In this document: piece after piece, positions 9,344-17,230 of the stretch | Numbering within the stretch: position 1 is the first letter of the stretch | Layout of the letters: every line of letters starts with the position of its first letter | Origin: JBOGJG01 sp050747825 | Lineage (GTDB): Bacteria; Acidobacteriota; UBA6911; RPQK01; JBOGJG01 | Direction of reading: 5' to 3' | NCBI GenBank assembly: GCA_050747825.1 | Contig: JBOGJG010000277.1 | Location: 1-64,000, forward strand | Length of the DNA stretch: 64,000 bases | Made by a program: the position numbers and the translations under genes | Notes under the pieces: generated by a model | Told to the model about the DNA's origin: nothing | What the model saw: the letters and a program-made list of their open reading frames with translations, nothing else | Databases searched by the model: none

Positions 9344-11095
9344 AACTTTCTTCTGGCGGATGAGTTCTTCTATACGGGTCGCCAATACGTCAAGCCTTGG
9401 TGACTCCGGGTCTCGCTTTTGCTCTTGCTTTTGTTCTTCCAGAAGTTTATGAATTTGGCGGTCCCGTTGCTTTTCTCGTAAAGACCGGGCACTTTCGCGA
9501 AGAATCCCGCTGGAAAGAGTTAAATTTAAAGAACCCAACGCGATCTTTTCGAGAAGATCCTGATCGTCTCCTTCGTCTAACAAACTTCTCACCTTTATGA
9601 TGCTGATCGGACTGTTTTGTTGTTTCAACTCTAATAGTTTTGTAAAAATCCGCTCAGTCCTGAGACCCTCAAATAAAGCCGGTTCGATAAACTTCCAAAT
9701 GTCTGGCTCGGCGTTATCCTCCACGAGGGCAGCTAAAAGCGTCTTTTCCGCGGGCGTTATTTGATCGTCAATCTGTGCCGCTGAGACAGAAATCTTCTTG
9801 CTGGCTTTAGGACGAGCCACCTTCCTTAGCTCGGACATGACGAGACTCTCGTCAATCTGGAGACGAGAACCGATGCGGCTGACGTACTCGGCCCGCTCAA
9901 TTTTGTTGGGCATTTTCAGAAGGTAAGGCAGGATCTCATCAATGACTTGCTGCTTTCCTCTTGGGCTGGAAGGGTTCGACTGCTGTCCAATGAGGCGGTC
10001 CATCAAAAAATCGAGGTAAGGCTGAGACGATTTACAGCGCTGCCAATAGGCTTCCACTCCCTCTTTGCGCATGAAAGTGTCGGGATCATCGCCTTTGGGC
10101 AATTGCAAAACGTTAACGCTGAAACCCTGCTCCACAAACAGGTCAACCGACCGGATGGCCGCAGCCATTCCGGCTGAATCAGGATCGTAATTGATGACAA
10201 CTTTCCGAGTATATCGGCCCAGAACCTTTACTTGGTTGGCCGTCAAGCTGGTTCCCAGGGAAGCGACGATATTGCGGACCCCGTACTGGTAAGGAGTGAC
10301 ACAGTCAAAATAGCCTTCTACCAGGATGGCGAAATCCTTTCTTCGAATTTCGTCCCGCGTGAGATCCAACGCATAAAGGTTGCTGCTCTTATTATAAAGG
10401 ATTGTCTCCGGAGAGTTGAGATACTTGGGCAGCCCGTCACCCAGAATCCGTCCGCCAAAGGCGATGGTCTGACCGGACAGGTCGCGAATGGGAAACATGA
10501 TGCGCTGGCGGAATTTGTCATAATAGCGGCCTGCGTTGCCTTCCTTGACCAGACCGCAAGCCTCGATTTGCTCGAGGCTCGCCCCCTGCTTCCTGAGCAA
10601 GTCCATAAGCCCGGCGGGAGGCGCAAAGCCGACGGCGAATTTAGCGATAGTGTCGGAGCCTATCCCGCGCTGTTCCAGGTAGGCCAGCGCGCCGCCCGGC
10701 CCGCGGCTTTCTTGCAGGCATTCCTGATAAAAGCGGGTGGCCGTTTCCATGATCTGAATAAGTTGCTTGCGCTCTCTGCCCTCGCCACTCTTCTCCGGTC
10801 TGGAACGAGGCAGTGCAATCCCATTGCGCTCGGCCAACCAGGCAATCGAATCCGGGAAACTCAAGTTTTCGATCAACATCATGAATTTGAAGATGTCGCC
10901 CCCGACGCCACAACCGAAACATTTGAAAATCTGTTTGCTTTCACTCACAAGAAAAGAGGGGGTTTTCTCGCTGTGGAACGGACAGAGGGCCGAGTAGTCT
11001 TTTCCACTTTTCTTCAGGTGCACGTACCCGCCAACCAGATGGACAATGCTGACGCTGCTTCTTACCTGATCGATAAAGTGATCGTCGAATTTCAT
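9311..11095 (-). CDS. dnaG: DNA primase
   Basis: The 594-residue primase makes RNA primers at the replication fork. The zinc-binding domain has ligands Cys38, His41, Cys59 and Cys62 (CPFHSEKTPSF, CFGCGVGG). The RNA-polymerase core follows (FAVGFAPPAG, RIMFPIRD, GGRILGDGLPKYLNSPET). The Toprim fold then shows catalytic Glu260 in VEGYFD and the metal aspartates of DPDSAG (304 and 306). The C-terminal helicase-binding domain is helical. A TATAAT-like -10 box lies upstream on the minus strand (11118-11123), but the -35 is poor. It is followed by rpoD. The last three residues come from a 19-bp duplication at 9306-9343. Confidence 0.97.
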   Translation of the reverse strand: MKFDDHFIDQVRSSVSIVHLVGGYVHLKKSGKDYSALCPFHSEKTPSFLVSESKQIFKCFGCGVGGDIFKFMMLIENLSFPDSIAWLAERNGIALPRSRPEKSGEGRERKQLIQIMETATRFYQECLQESRGPGGALAYLEQRGIGSDTIAKFAVGFAPPAGLMDLLRKQGASLEQIEACGLVKEGNAGRYYDKFRQRIMFPIRDLSGQTIAFGGRILGDGLPKYLNSPETILYNKSSNLYALDLTRDEIRRKDFAILVEGYFDCVTPYQYGVRNIVASLGTSLTANQVKVLGRYTRKVVINYDPDSAGMAAAIRSVDLFVEQGFSVNVLQLPKGDDPDTFMRKEGVEAYWQRCKSSQPYLDFLMDRLIGQQSNPSSPRGKQQVIDEILPYLLKMPNKIERAEYVSRIGSRLQIDESLVMSELRKVARPKASKKISVSAAQIDDQITPAEKTLLAALVEDNAEPDIWKFIEPALFEGLRTERIFTKLLELKQQNSPISIIKVRSLLDEGDDQDLLEKIALGSLNLTLSSGILRESARSLREKQRDRQIHKLLEEQKQEQKRDPESPRLDVLATRIEELIRQKKVEPELDFRAGT

Positions 11096-11153
11096 GAGAA
11101 AAAGCTGTTAGCAGGGAATTATAAACAAAATATGAGCATGGTACTGTGAATTT

Positions 11154-11558
11154 GTGACATATCGGATTAGCAAGGCTCAGCTCAGAGCGGCGCGGGAAAG
11201 GCTTGAACAGGCGGGAGGAGGACTGAGCCTCGAACAGAAGAATCGACTCCTGACGGCCGCTACGGCTCTTGGACTGGCGGAACATGCTGCGGCGATTGAA
11301 TGGATACAGGAGCCTCCTCCGCGAACTGTCCTGGAGTTCACCGAGAGTGGCGTGATGCTCGTCTTCGACCGGGAGGCAACGATCTCCCTCAAGGCTCACC
11401 TGAGCGAGCAGGAGCAGCAGGCTGCACAGGAAATTCTCAAGCCTTATCCTGAACTTAAGGAATCCTTGCAGTGCCTGGGCCTACGCAGCCTTGAAGGGGA
11501 TATTCAATGGCAGAGCGCTCCGCCCTTTGATGAGGCCGGAGTTAAGGCGACTCCATAG
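11154..11558 (+). CDS. Hypothetical protein, family shared with 13563-14000
   Basis: A 134-residue cytosolic protein (GTG start, no signal peptide) of no family I know. It is clearly homologous to the product of 13563-14000 in this same window. Shared blocks are IEWIQEPPP versus LEWKKPPPP, ISLKAHLSEQE versus FVLKADYSSQE, and LQCLGLRSLEGDIQWQSAPPF versus LPCLGLHALQDYIVWKKEPPF. Within each protein the W-x(3)-PP pattern occurs twice, once near the middle and once at the C-terminus, suggesting an ancient internal duplication. It is divergent from dnaG (58-bp gap) and overlaps the convergent gene at 11542 by 17 bp. Confidence 0.7.
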   Translation: MTYRISKAQLRAARERLEQAGGGLSLEQKNRLLTAATALGLAEHAAAIEWIQEPPPRTVLEFTESGVMLVFDREATISLKAHLSEQEQQAAQEILKPYPELKESLQCLGLRSLEGDIQWQSAPPFDEAGVKATP

Positions 11559-12702
11559 GCGTTTGGTTCCTGATATAGTAGCGCGAGACCATATCCCAAT
11601 AATTAATAAATGGGTCCTCCTCGACTAGGGCAAGAAAGCGCTGGGCATGCTGAAGGAGTGAAGTGACAAAGTAACCGGGAACGGTCTCGGGGTGCGGGCG
11701 CCAGTAGCTGAAGTAACTCCGGATCAGCAGGCTGTTCTCATCCAGAGGCAGGCTCCGCACATTTTCGATGAACCTGGGGAAGGTCTCACTTCGATAGAGA
11801 TAAAATTCCACGTTGGACAGATAGAATGCCGAAACTTTAAACTCTCGCTCTTTCAAAAACTCTCCGACCAGGCGGAGCGCCTTATCTCCGCCAAAATCTC
11901 CAACCACCGGGATAATGCGGTTCTCTTCCTGCATTTTCTTCAGAAAGCGAAAATGCCTTTCTGAAGCCAGGTAATTGGCAGGCCTGCCCTTCAAATCCGT
12001 CTCTGTGATGAGCTGCTCGTAGCTTGGATAGTAAGGCCGCGGGCGGCGTCCATGACTGCGATACTTGAGACTGAGGTTATCCTCAAAAAAAGCAGTGGCT
12101 ACTTGCTTTAGAGCCTGGGCGTCAGTCTTCCTGATCAGATTGGGCGCCGGCCGGCGGATCATTTCCCAGAATTCAGCCAGGTTATCCTGGAAATAATCCG
12201 CATCGGATGAAAAACGGCGGAACTGGCTAACCAGGTCCGAGGCACGGGCAGATTCGTCCGGCCGAAAGCCTTCGGGAAGCGGCTTACCGAAGAGATAGGA
12301 TAAATACTCCCAGCGATTCTCCGCCTTCATAAAGAGGGACTTGTAGTACAGGTGCTGCAGGAGATTGTCACGCCGGACATCGACAATGAAGGCAATCTCA
12401 GGCTGAAGATGGGCGATATAAGTGAAGTTCTGGTCGGGTCCGACGCCCAGATAAGCCTGCCCCCTGGCTCCGAGCTCTTCAAGCAGAGGAATCACGTGCA
12501 GGTAAGAAGTCTCATTGGAAATCAGATTGTTGGTATTGAAGTAGCGAGATCGCTCGCTGAATTCCAGGATCAGGCGCTCGAACTCCCGCACAGAGAGAGT
12601 CTCTGATGCAGCGTAGGCGGAGGGCTCACCCAGAGGACGGGAGACCGGAAGGACAGCCAAGAGCAACAGTAGGAACAAGATGCGCTTTTCGGGCAGATGC
12701 AT
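11542..12702 (-). CDS. Exported LIC_10091-like protein (methyltransferase-like fold)
   Basis: The 386-residue protein has an N-terminal signal peptide (ILFLLLLLAVLPVSRPLG). The segment YLGVGPDQNFTYIAHLQPEIAFIVDVRRDNL resembles the LIC_10091 family first seen in Leptospira, which has a Rossmann-like methyltransferase fold: a glycine-rich loop, then an acidic strand end (VDVRRDN). A second conserved part is IPVVGDFGGDKALR followed by YLSNVEFYLY. No catalytic activity has been shown for the family as far as I know, and an exported methyltransferase would lack S-adenosylmethionine, so a different role is possible. It is divergent from the DUF4159 gene at 12794. Confidence 0.65.
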   Translation of the reverse strand: MHLPEKRILFLLLLLAVLPVSRPLGEPSAYAASETLSVREFERLILEFSERSRYFNTNNLISNETSYLHVIPLLEELGARGQAYLGVGPDQNFTYIAHLQPEIAFIVDVRRDNLLQHLYYKSLFMKAENRWEYLSYLFGKPLPEGFRPDESARASDLVSQFRRFSSDADYFQDNLAEFWEMIRRPAPNLIRKTDAQALKQVATAFFEDNLSLKYRSHGRRPRPYYPSYEQLITETDLKGRPANYLASERHFRFLKKMQEENRIIPVVGDFGGDKALRLVGEFLKEREFKVSAFYLSNVEFYLYRSETFPRFIENVRSLPLDENSLLIRSYFSYWRPHPETVPGYFVTSLLQHAQRFLALVEEDPFINYWDMVSRYYIRNQTPMESP

Positions 12703-12793
12703 TATTCTCGATTATATAGCCGGGCCCAAGTGTCTCCAATATAAAGGAGTCAGCATAAACCTTCTGGCCGGTCTATAATCGTAATTGGGTATT

Positions 12794-13549
12794 ATGAAAA
12801 AGGCTCTTGCATTCTTGATCGTCACCAGCCTTTTATTGAGTGCTCCGGTCGCTCCCAGCGATGATGATCAGGACGCCCAAGACAGAGCTCCCGACTCGGA
12901 GGAATTCACTTTTTTGCGACTCGTCTATTCAGGGGGCGGCTGGCGCGACTCGAGTTGGGCGACCGATTATCCCAAAGCAGACCTCCAGTTTTTGTACGGC
13001 CTGAGAAAACTGGCCGACTTCACCTTTGTCTCTTCAGAATACAAGGCCCTGCCCCTGGATGATCCTGAGATCTTCAAGTATCCCTTTATCTATGCCGTGG
13101 AAGTCGGCCGGATGTACCTTTCCGATGAAGAGGCCGCCCAACTCCGGGAGCATCTCCTGAGAGGGGGTTTTCTGGTGGTTGATGACTTTCACGGCCATTA
13201 TGAGTGGCAGAACTTCTATTTCCAAATGAAAAAGGTCTTTCCTGAGTACGAGCCTGTCGATCTGCCGCTGTCTCACCCTATTTTTCACTGCTATCACGAC
13301 ATCGAAGAATTGATCCAGGTTCCGGGAATTCAATATCTGTATAGCGGTCGGACCTGGGAAAAAGGGGGCTATAATGCCCGCTACATGGGCATCCAGGATG
13401 AGTCAGGGCGCCTCATGGTGATGATCAACTACAATGTCGATCTGGGTGACGCCTGGGAATGGGCGGAGGTCGAAGCTTACCCTCGCGAATACGCGACACT
13501 GGCTTTTAAGTTGGGCATGAATTACATCATTTATGCGATGACGCACTGA
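12794..13549 (+). CDS. DUF4159-domain exported protein
   Basis: The 251-residue protein has a signal peptide (MKKALAFLIVTSLLLSAPVAPS) and the DUF4159 signature: FLRLVYSGGGWRDSSWATDYP, YAVEVGRMYLSDEEAAQLREHL, RGGFLVVDDFHG, PLSHPIFHCYHDI, and a late RLMVMINYNVDLGDAWEWA. The fold resembles ThuA/glutamine-amidotransferase-like proteins with a flavodoxin-type core, but no function is established. ATG at 12794 is preferred to the upstream TTG. No ribosome binding site is visible, and a TATAAT at 12774-12779 lies close enough that the mRNA could be nearly leaderless. It ends 13 bp from the convergent gene at 13563. Confidence 0.8.
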   Translation: MKKALAFLIVTSLLLSAPVAPSDDDQDAQDRAPDSEEFTFLRLVYSGGGWRDSSWATDYPKADLQFLYGLRKLADFTFVSSEYKALPLDDPEIFKYPFIYAVEVGRMYLSDEEAAQLREHLLRGGFLVVDDFHGHYEWQNFYFQMKKVFPEYEPVDLPLSHPIFHCYHDIEELIQVPGIQYLYSGRTWEKGGYNARYMGIQDESGRLMVMINYNVDLGDAWEWAEVEAYPREYATLAFKLGMNYIIYAMTH

Positions 13550-13562
13550 GGGGGCCGGACCG

Positions 13563-14000
13563 TTATCCGAGTTCGAGAAAGGGCGGCTCTTTTTTCCACA
13601 CAATATAATCTTGCAGCGCATGCAGGCCCAGGCAGGGCAGGGCGGTGAAGAGGGTGGCGCGCTCGATCTCCGGTAGGTCATACCGGTCGCAGAGTTGCTC
13701 CGCCGATTGGGCGGCTCGATCAATTTCCTGGCTGGAATAATCGGCCTTGAGCACGAATCGCGATTTCTCAGCCTTCTTTGGCCTGATCGAGTCTTGATCC
13801 AGAATCAGCAGAGTGTTGGGAGGAGGGGGCTTTTTCCACTCCAGGACTTCCGATTCCCTGAGATCCTGGAGGGCCATAATGATGGTGAGGGTGAGCAGCG
13901 CGCTCCCATCTTTCCGGCTCACCGAATAGCGCGGGAAAATGGTCTCTACCATTTTCCAGGCAGCCTTCAGGGCTGCGGTTGTAATCTCTCGTTCGGTCAT
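13563..14000 (-). CDS. Hypothetical protein, paralogue of 11154-11558
   Basis: A 145-residue cytosolic protein with no recognised domain. It is homologous to the 134-residue product of 11154-11558 over most of its length, with the same two tryptophan/proline motifs (VLEWKKPPPPNTLLI in the middle and YIVWKKEPPFLE at the C-terminus). The N-terminal helix is about ten residues longer than in the other copy. Its start overlaps the stop of the TPR gene by four bases (ATGA), so it is the last gene of the run 15696-14977-14000 and likely shares its regulation with a TPR protein and an outer-membrane barrel. Confidence 0.7.
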   Translation of the reverse strand: MTEREITTAALKAAWKMVETIFPRYSVSRKDGSALLTLTIIMALQDLRESEVLEWKKPPPPNTLLILDQDSIRPKKAEKSRFVLKADYSSQEIDRAAQSAEQLCDRYDLPEIERATLFTALPCLGLHALQDYIVWKKEPPFLELG

Positions 14001-14977
14001 GGCTCCCCCAACTCGGCCAGCTTATTGCGGATCTGCTCTGAAAAGTTTCCGGGCAGCTTGTGGTAGTTCGGCCTTCGCGATTGGGCCATTTCTAAGACTT
14101 CCCGGTAGGTCCGGGCAGCCCGTTTCTTCTGTCCCAACTTCTCCAGAATCTGGGCGCGGTTCAGATGCAGGATGTAGTTGCGGGAGTATTTCTTGTGCAT
14201 CTGTTCGACAATCCTGAGAGCCTCCTTGTAGCGCTTTTCCCGTACGAACAGGACCATCTGCAGAATGCGCGCATCATCGTTGACGAATTGTCCCCTTTCA
14301 GCCGCCCTCTGCAGGTACTCAAATCCACGTTCCTCGCTCCCACGGTAGCCGATCAGAACTGCGATCCACTTGATGTACCATTTGAGATTGTCAACGATGT
14401 ACTCGTACAGCCCGACGCTCATGTAGGCGTCGTAATATTCCGGATCTTCTTCAACGAGATCCAGGTGATGCTGATAGGCCTTCTTTCCATGCCCGAAAGC
14501 CCCCCGGTAACTCCGGTCAATCGTTATGGTGAACGCTCCCAGAAGCCCGTGGGCACTTCCCAGGAAATAGCGGGCGTCCGGATTCTCAGGGTCCCTCTTC
14601 AAGACCGCCTCTGCCAGCCTTTGACTCTCTTCGATATAGCGGAAAAAAGCTTTCCGGCGAGAATCGTCCATCGGCTCTTGGGCCGGGCTGGTGAAATAAG
14701 TAGGAGTGATGAAGCGGTCCAGATCCAGCTCCTGACGTTCCAGCAACTCGCTGAGCCAGACTACCGTAGCCAGGTAGATGGGCGGCGCCGGGTGCTCGGG
14801 AAATTTCCTTTTAAGAGAGGAAAAGGAATCCGCCGCCTGGTCATAATCCAGATTGTAAATGTGATCAAAGCCCCCACGGGCCTGCTTCAAAAATTCCGCG
14901 CTGCGCAAATTCTGTCCAGCGAGCGTGGGAGTCAGCATGAACACCGATAAGATTAGGGAGATAAAGCGAAACATCAT
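13997..14977 (-). CDS. Exported tetratricopeptide-repeat protein
   Basis: The 326-residue protein has a signal peptide (MMFRFISLILSVFMLTPTLAG) followed by helix-turn-helix repeats of the TPR type. Examples are YNLDYDQAADSFSSLKRKFPEHP, RLAEAVLKRDPENPDARYFLGSA and YILHLNRAQILEKLGQKKRAARTYREVLE. TPR domains are protein-binding scaffolds; the periplasmic partner is not evident. It overlaps both neighbours by four bases (ATGA with the barrel gene upstream and with the small gene downstream), so the three genes are tightly coupled. Confidence 0.8.
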   Translation of the reverse strand: MMFRFISLILSVFMLTPTLAGQNLRSAEFLKQARGGFDHIYNLDYDQAADSFSSLKRKFPEHPAPPIYLATVVWLSELLERQELDLDRFITPTYFTSPAQEPMDDSRRKAFFRYIEESQRLAEAVLKRDPENPDARYFLGSAHGLLGAFTITIDRSYRGAFGHGKKAYQHHLDLVEEDPEYYDAYMSVGLYEYIVDNLKWYIKWIAVLIGYRGSEERGFEYLQRAAERGQFVNDDARILQMVLFVREKRYKEALRIVEQMHKKYSRNYILHLNRAQILEKLGQKKRAARTYREVLEMAQSRRPNYHKLPGNFSEQIRNKLAELGEP

Positions 14978-15696
14978 CGATTAGCAAAATCAAAGGTATA
15001 GAGTATCCCAAGGCTGACCTGCCAGTTGTGCAGTTCGCCCTGAGGCCGAATCGCCGGTACCGCCGGATCAATGCTCTGAGAGGGAAGGGCGAAATCCGGA
15101 ACACCCGTCACGTGATCTCGAATATCGGCGCGAAGGCCCCACTTTTCATCGAGCTTTATCTTGACGCCGCCGCCGTAACTGAAAGCAGCCTTCCATCGGC
15201 CTTTCAGTTCCACACTCTGGCCGATCGCCTGATCTCCGGCGTCACCGGAGGCTTGGTAAAAGGAAGCTCCGCCCCCGACTGAGCCAAAGGGCCGGATCCT
15301 GCTGTGACGGTCAAGCGGATAATAGAGAATGCTGTATGAAAGCTTGTGGACGTGATGGTGCCGATCCAGGCGCGGAAGGTCCTGAGCCAGGTTCTCGAAA
15401 GTCATGGGGTGATTGGCATAACTGTACTCCAACTCGGCTCCAAAGTTTTCACCCAGATTTTCCGTGATTCGGGCTCCGGCCACGTACCCATTGGCAAAAT
15501 TGAGTCCCACCAGTTGGGTCTGGCCGCCTTCCTGCGCTGTGGCAAAGGTGTTGTCGTCCAGATAGCTCACACCAAAAAACGCCGAGACCTCCCACTTGTC
15601 GAATTCAGGGAAAATACCGGGAACCCGAGGCTGAGCCAGCGTCGGAGACGGCAGCAGGAACAGCAGCATGAGAGTGAGCCGACCGTGCTTTAGCAT
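14974..15696 (-). CDS. Outer-membrane beta-barrel protein (OmpW/OmpA-like 8-strand type)
   Basis: The 240-residue protein has a signal peptide (MLKHGRLTLMLLFLLPSPTLAQ) and alternating amphipathic strands: WEVSAFFGVSYLDDNTF, NFGAELEYSYANH, HKLSYSILYYPL, IRPFGSVGGGASFY, WKAAFSYGGGVKIKL, WGLRADIRDHVTG. The terminal strand ends in an aromatic (SLGILYTFDFANR). This matches outer-membrane beta-barrel domain proteins. The ATG at 15696 has GAGGAAGAG upstream; a TTG at 15729 is less likely. It heads the three-gene run with the TPR and small proteins, and lies about 100 bp downstream of the sigma/anti-sigma/sensor set. Confidence 0.75.
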   Translation of the reverse strand: MLKHGRLTLMLLFLLPSPTLAQPRVPGIFPEFDKWEVSAFFGVSYLDDNTFATAQEGGQTQLVGLNFANGYVAGARITENLGENFGAELEYSYANHPMTFENLAQDLPRLDRHHHVHKLSYSILYYPLDRHSRIRPFGSVGGGASFYQASGDAGDQAIGQSVELKGRWKAAFSYGGGVKIKLDEKWGLRADIRDHVTGVPDFALPSQSIDPAVPAIRPQGELHNWQVSLGILYTFDFANR

Positions 15697-15800
15697 TTTT
15701 CTCTTCCTCTTTTGAATAGTTTGCGTCAAGTATATGAGCAGAAGACATCACTCTAACATGATGCCCAAAGGGGGAAAAAGATTGCAGCGGCTGGCTCAGG

Positions 15801-16208
15801 TTACTTCTTGTCGTCGTGGTGCCGGTCGTCGTGACGGCGGAGGAATTCCTGGAATTTAATCTTTTGCTCGGAATCAAGAGCATTCATGATTTCGGCTCGG
15901 GTTTTCGCTCCAATCTCTTTTGAACGTGCACGCGCCTCATTCCAGCACAGCTTGTACTGTTCGCGGCTCCGTTCGAGGATTTGACGGATGTTGACGGTCT
16001 GCTGCTCGTTCAAGGCGAGTTCGGCGCTGAGACGGTCCATGATCTTGCCAGGGTGACTTTCCTTCTTGCCGTCCTGATGCTGATGGTCGGTGGCATCGGC
16101 TTGTGAAGGAGCCCGGTCCATCCACAGGTAGGTTGACACGCTCCCGAAAGCACCTCCGGCAAGGAAGATGAATACCACCCAGAATAGAGCTTTACTGCGA
16201 CTATTCAC
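15801..16208 (-). CDS. Membrane-anchored Spy/CnrX-like periplasmic protein
   Basis: A 135-residue protein with one N-terminal transmembrane anchor (ALFWVVFIFLAGGAFGSVSTY) and a helical periplasmic domain of the Spy/CpxP/CnrX type (IMDRLSAELALNEQQTVNIRQILE, then EIMNALDSEQKIKFQEFLRRHD). It is notably His-rich on both sides of the domain (DHQHQ, ESH, and HDDRHHDDKK at the C-terminus). It begins 3 bp after the anti-sigma gene and is third in an ECF sigma / anti-sigma / Spy-fold order that recalls the cnrYXH metal-sensing system. I infer a metal or envelope-stress sensor; a simple chaperone is the alternative. Confidence 0.7.
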   Translation of the reverse strand: MNSRSKALFWVVFIFLAGGAFGSVSTYLWMDRAPSQADATDHQHQDGKKESHPGKIMDRLSAELALNEQQTVNIRQILERSREQYKLCWNEARARSKEIGAKTRAEIMNALDSEQKIKFQEFLRRHDDRHHDDKK

Positions 16209-16211
16209 GAT

Positions 16212-16631
16212 CTATTGGTCCTCCGAAACCTCGATGAGGCTATCGAGCACATACTCCAGCGAGATCTCCTGCGGCGCCTGTGCCGGCTGTTCAAAAAGAA
16301 CATCTGAATAAGTAGCACCGGGATCTTCAGAACCGTTCTGAGAAAAAAGCAGAAAAGTCGTAATGATCAACAGCCCCAGAAAGAAAGGCGCCAGATGTCT
16401 CGAGGCGGTTTGGAGGCTGAAGAAAAACGGAATGGGCCGCTCTTGAGCCAGGTGAGCCACGCGCGCGGCAAAGAAAGGAGGCGGATCAACCCGGAGTACG
16501 GATCTGGACAGAAATCGCAGTAGGCGCAGGGCTGCCCATCCCCGGCGGCACTCTTCACATTCGTCCAGATGTGCCTGATCGATGGGATCGGTGGCTTCCA
16601 AATCCGAAATTTCAATGTGTTTTGTGCTCAT
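16212..16631 (-). CDS. Anti-sigma factor with N-terminal zinc finger
   Basis: The 139-residue protein has the zf-HC2 type anti-sigma motif (HLDECEECRRGW, His-x3-Cys-x2-Cys) near residue 20 and one transmembrane helix (HLAPFFLGLLIITTFLLFSQ). A short periplasmic tail ends in EYVLDSLIEVSEDQ. It would hold the ECF sigma encoded just upstream inactive at the membrane. The two genes overlap by 20 bp, which fixes their stoichiometry by translational coupling. The next gene encodes a Spy/CnrX-like periplasmic protein that may supply the signal. Confidence 0.82.
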   Translation of the reverse strand: MSTKHIEISDLEATDPIDQAHLDECEECRRGWAALRLLRFLSRSVLRVDPPPFFAARVAHLAQERPIPFFFSLQTASRHLAPFFLGLLIITTFLLFSQNGSEDPGATYSDVLFEQPAQAPQEISLEYVLDSLIEVSEDQ

Positions 16632-17217
16632 TTAAGTTCCTGCCGTACAAAACACGTTGTAATTTCTCCTGTAATTTCTTCCTCACCCGGCTCACCCGGA
16701 TGCGCACTGCCAGTTCGCTGGTGTTCAAGGCCGCCGCCACTTCAGAATACTCCTGTCCCTCCAATTCGCGAAGCACAAAAGCCGTGCGGTCCTTCTTACC
16801 GAGATCCTCCATCGCCTTGTGCAACAGGTCCAGCGAGGCCTTAGCCTCTGCGGCCGTCAAGCTCCCGTCTTCCATTGAACGTTCCAAGAGGTTCTCTATC
16901 TGATCCTCGTCATCCTTGCTGAGGTCTGTAAATAGAGTCATTCGCCGGCTGCGCATCCTTCTCAACTCGTCCAGACAACTATTGGCAGTGATCTTCGAAA
17001 CCCACGGCTTCAATGGTCTGTTCGTATCGTAACGATCAAGTGTCCGGTACATTTTGAGAAACACCTCTTGCGCCAGATCCTCTAAATTATCAGAACGTCC
17101 AAGGTAGTGGTAAATGATGTTGAAGACCAGCTTCTGGTATCGGCGGACAATCTCCTCAAAAGCCTTGGCATCGCCCTGTAATGTTTCAACGACTAAGTCC
17201 GCATCGCTCTTGGACAT
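16612..17217 (-). CDS. ECF-family RNA polymerase sigma factor
   Basis: The 201-residue protein has sigma region 2 (FEEIVRRYQKLVFNIIYHYLG, DLAQEVFLKMYRTLDRYD, LKPWVSKITANSCLDELRR) and region 4 (LGKKDRTAFVLRELEGQEYS, then NTSELAVRIRVSRVRKKLQ). There is no extra C-terminal domain, so it is a minimal ECF factor. It is followed by its zinc-finger anti-sigma factor with a 20-bp overlap. Its regulon is unknown; the barrel, TPR and small-protein genes just downstream are reasonable first candidates. Confidence 0.9.
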   Translation of the reverse strand: MSKSDADLVVETLQGDAKAFEEIVRRYQKLVFNIIYHYLGRSDNLEDLAQEVFLKMYRTLDRYDTNRPLKPWVSKITANSCLDELRRMRSRRMTLFTDLSKDDEDQIENLLERSMEDGSLTAAEAKASLDLLHKAMEDLGKKDRTAFVLRELEGQEYSEVAAALNTSELAVRIRVSRVRKKLQEKLQRVLYGRNLNEHKTH

Positions 17218-17230
17218 CCATATCCAGATA

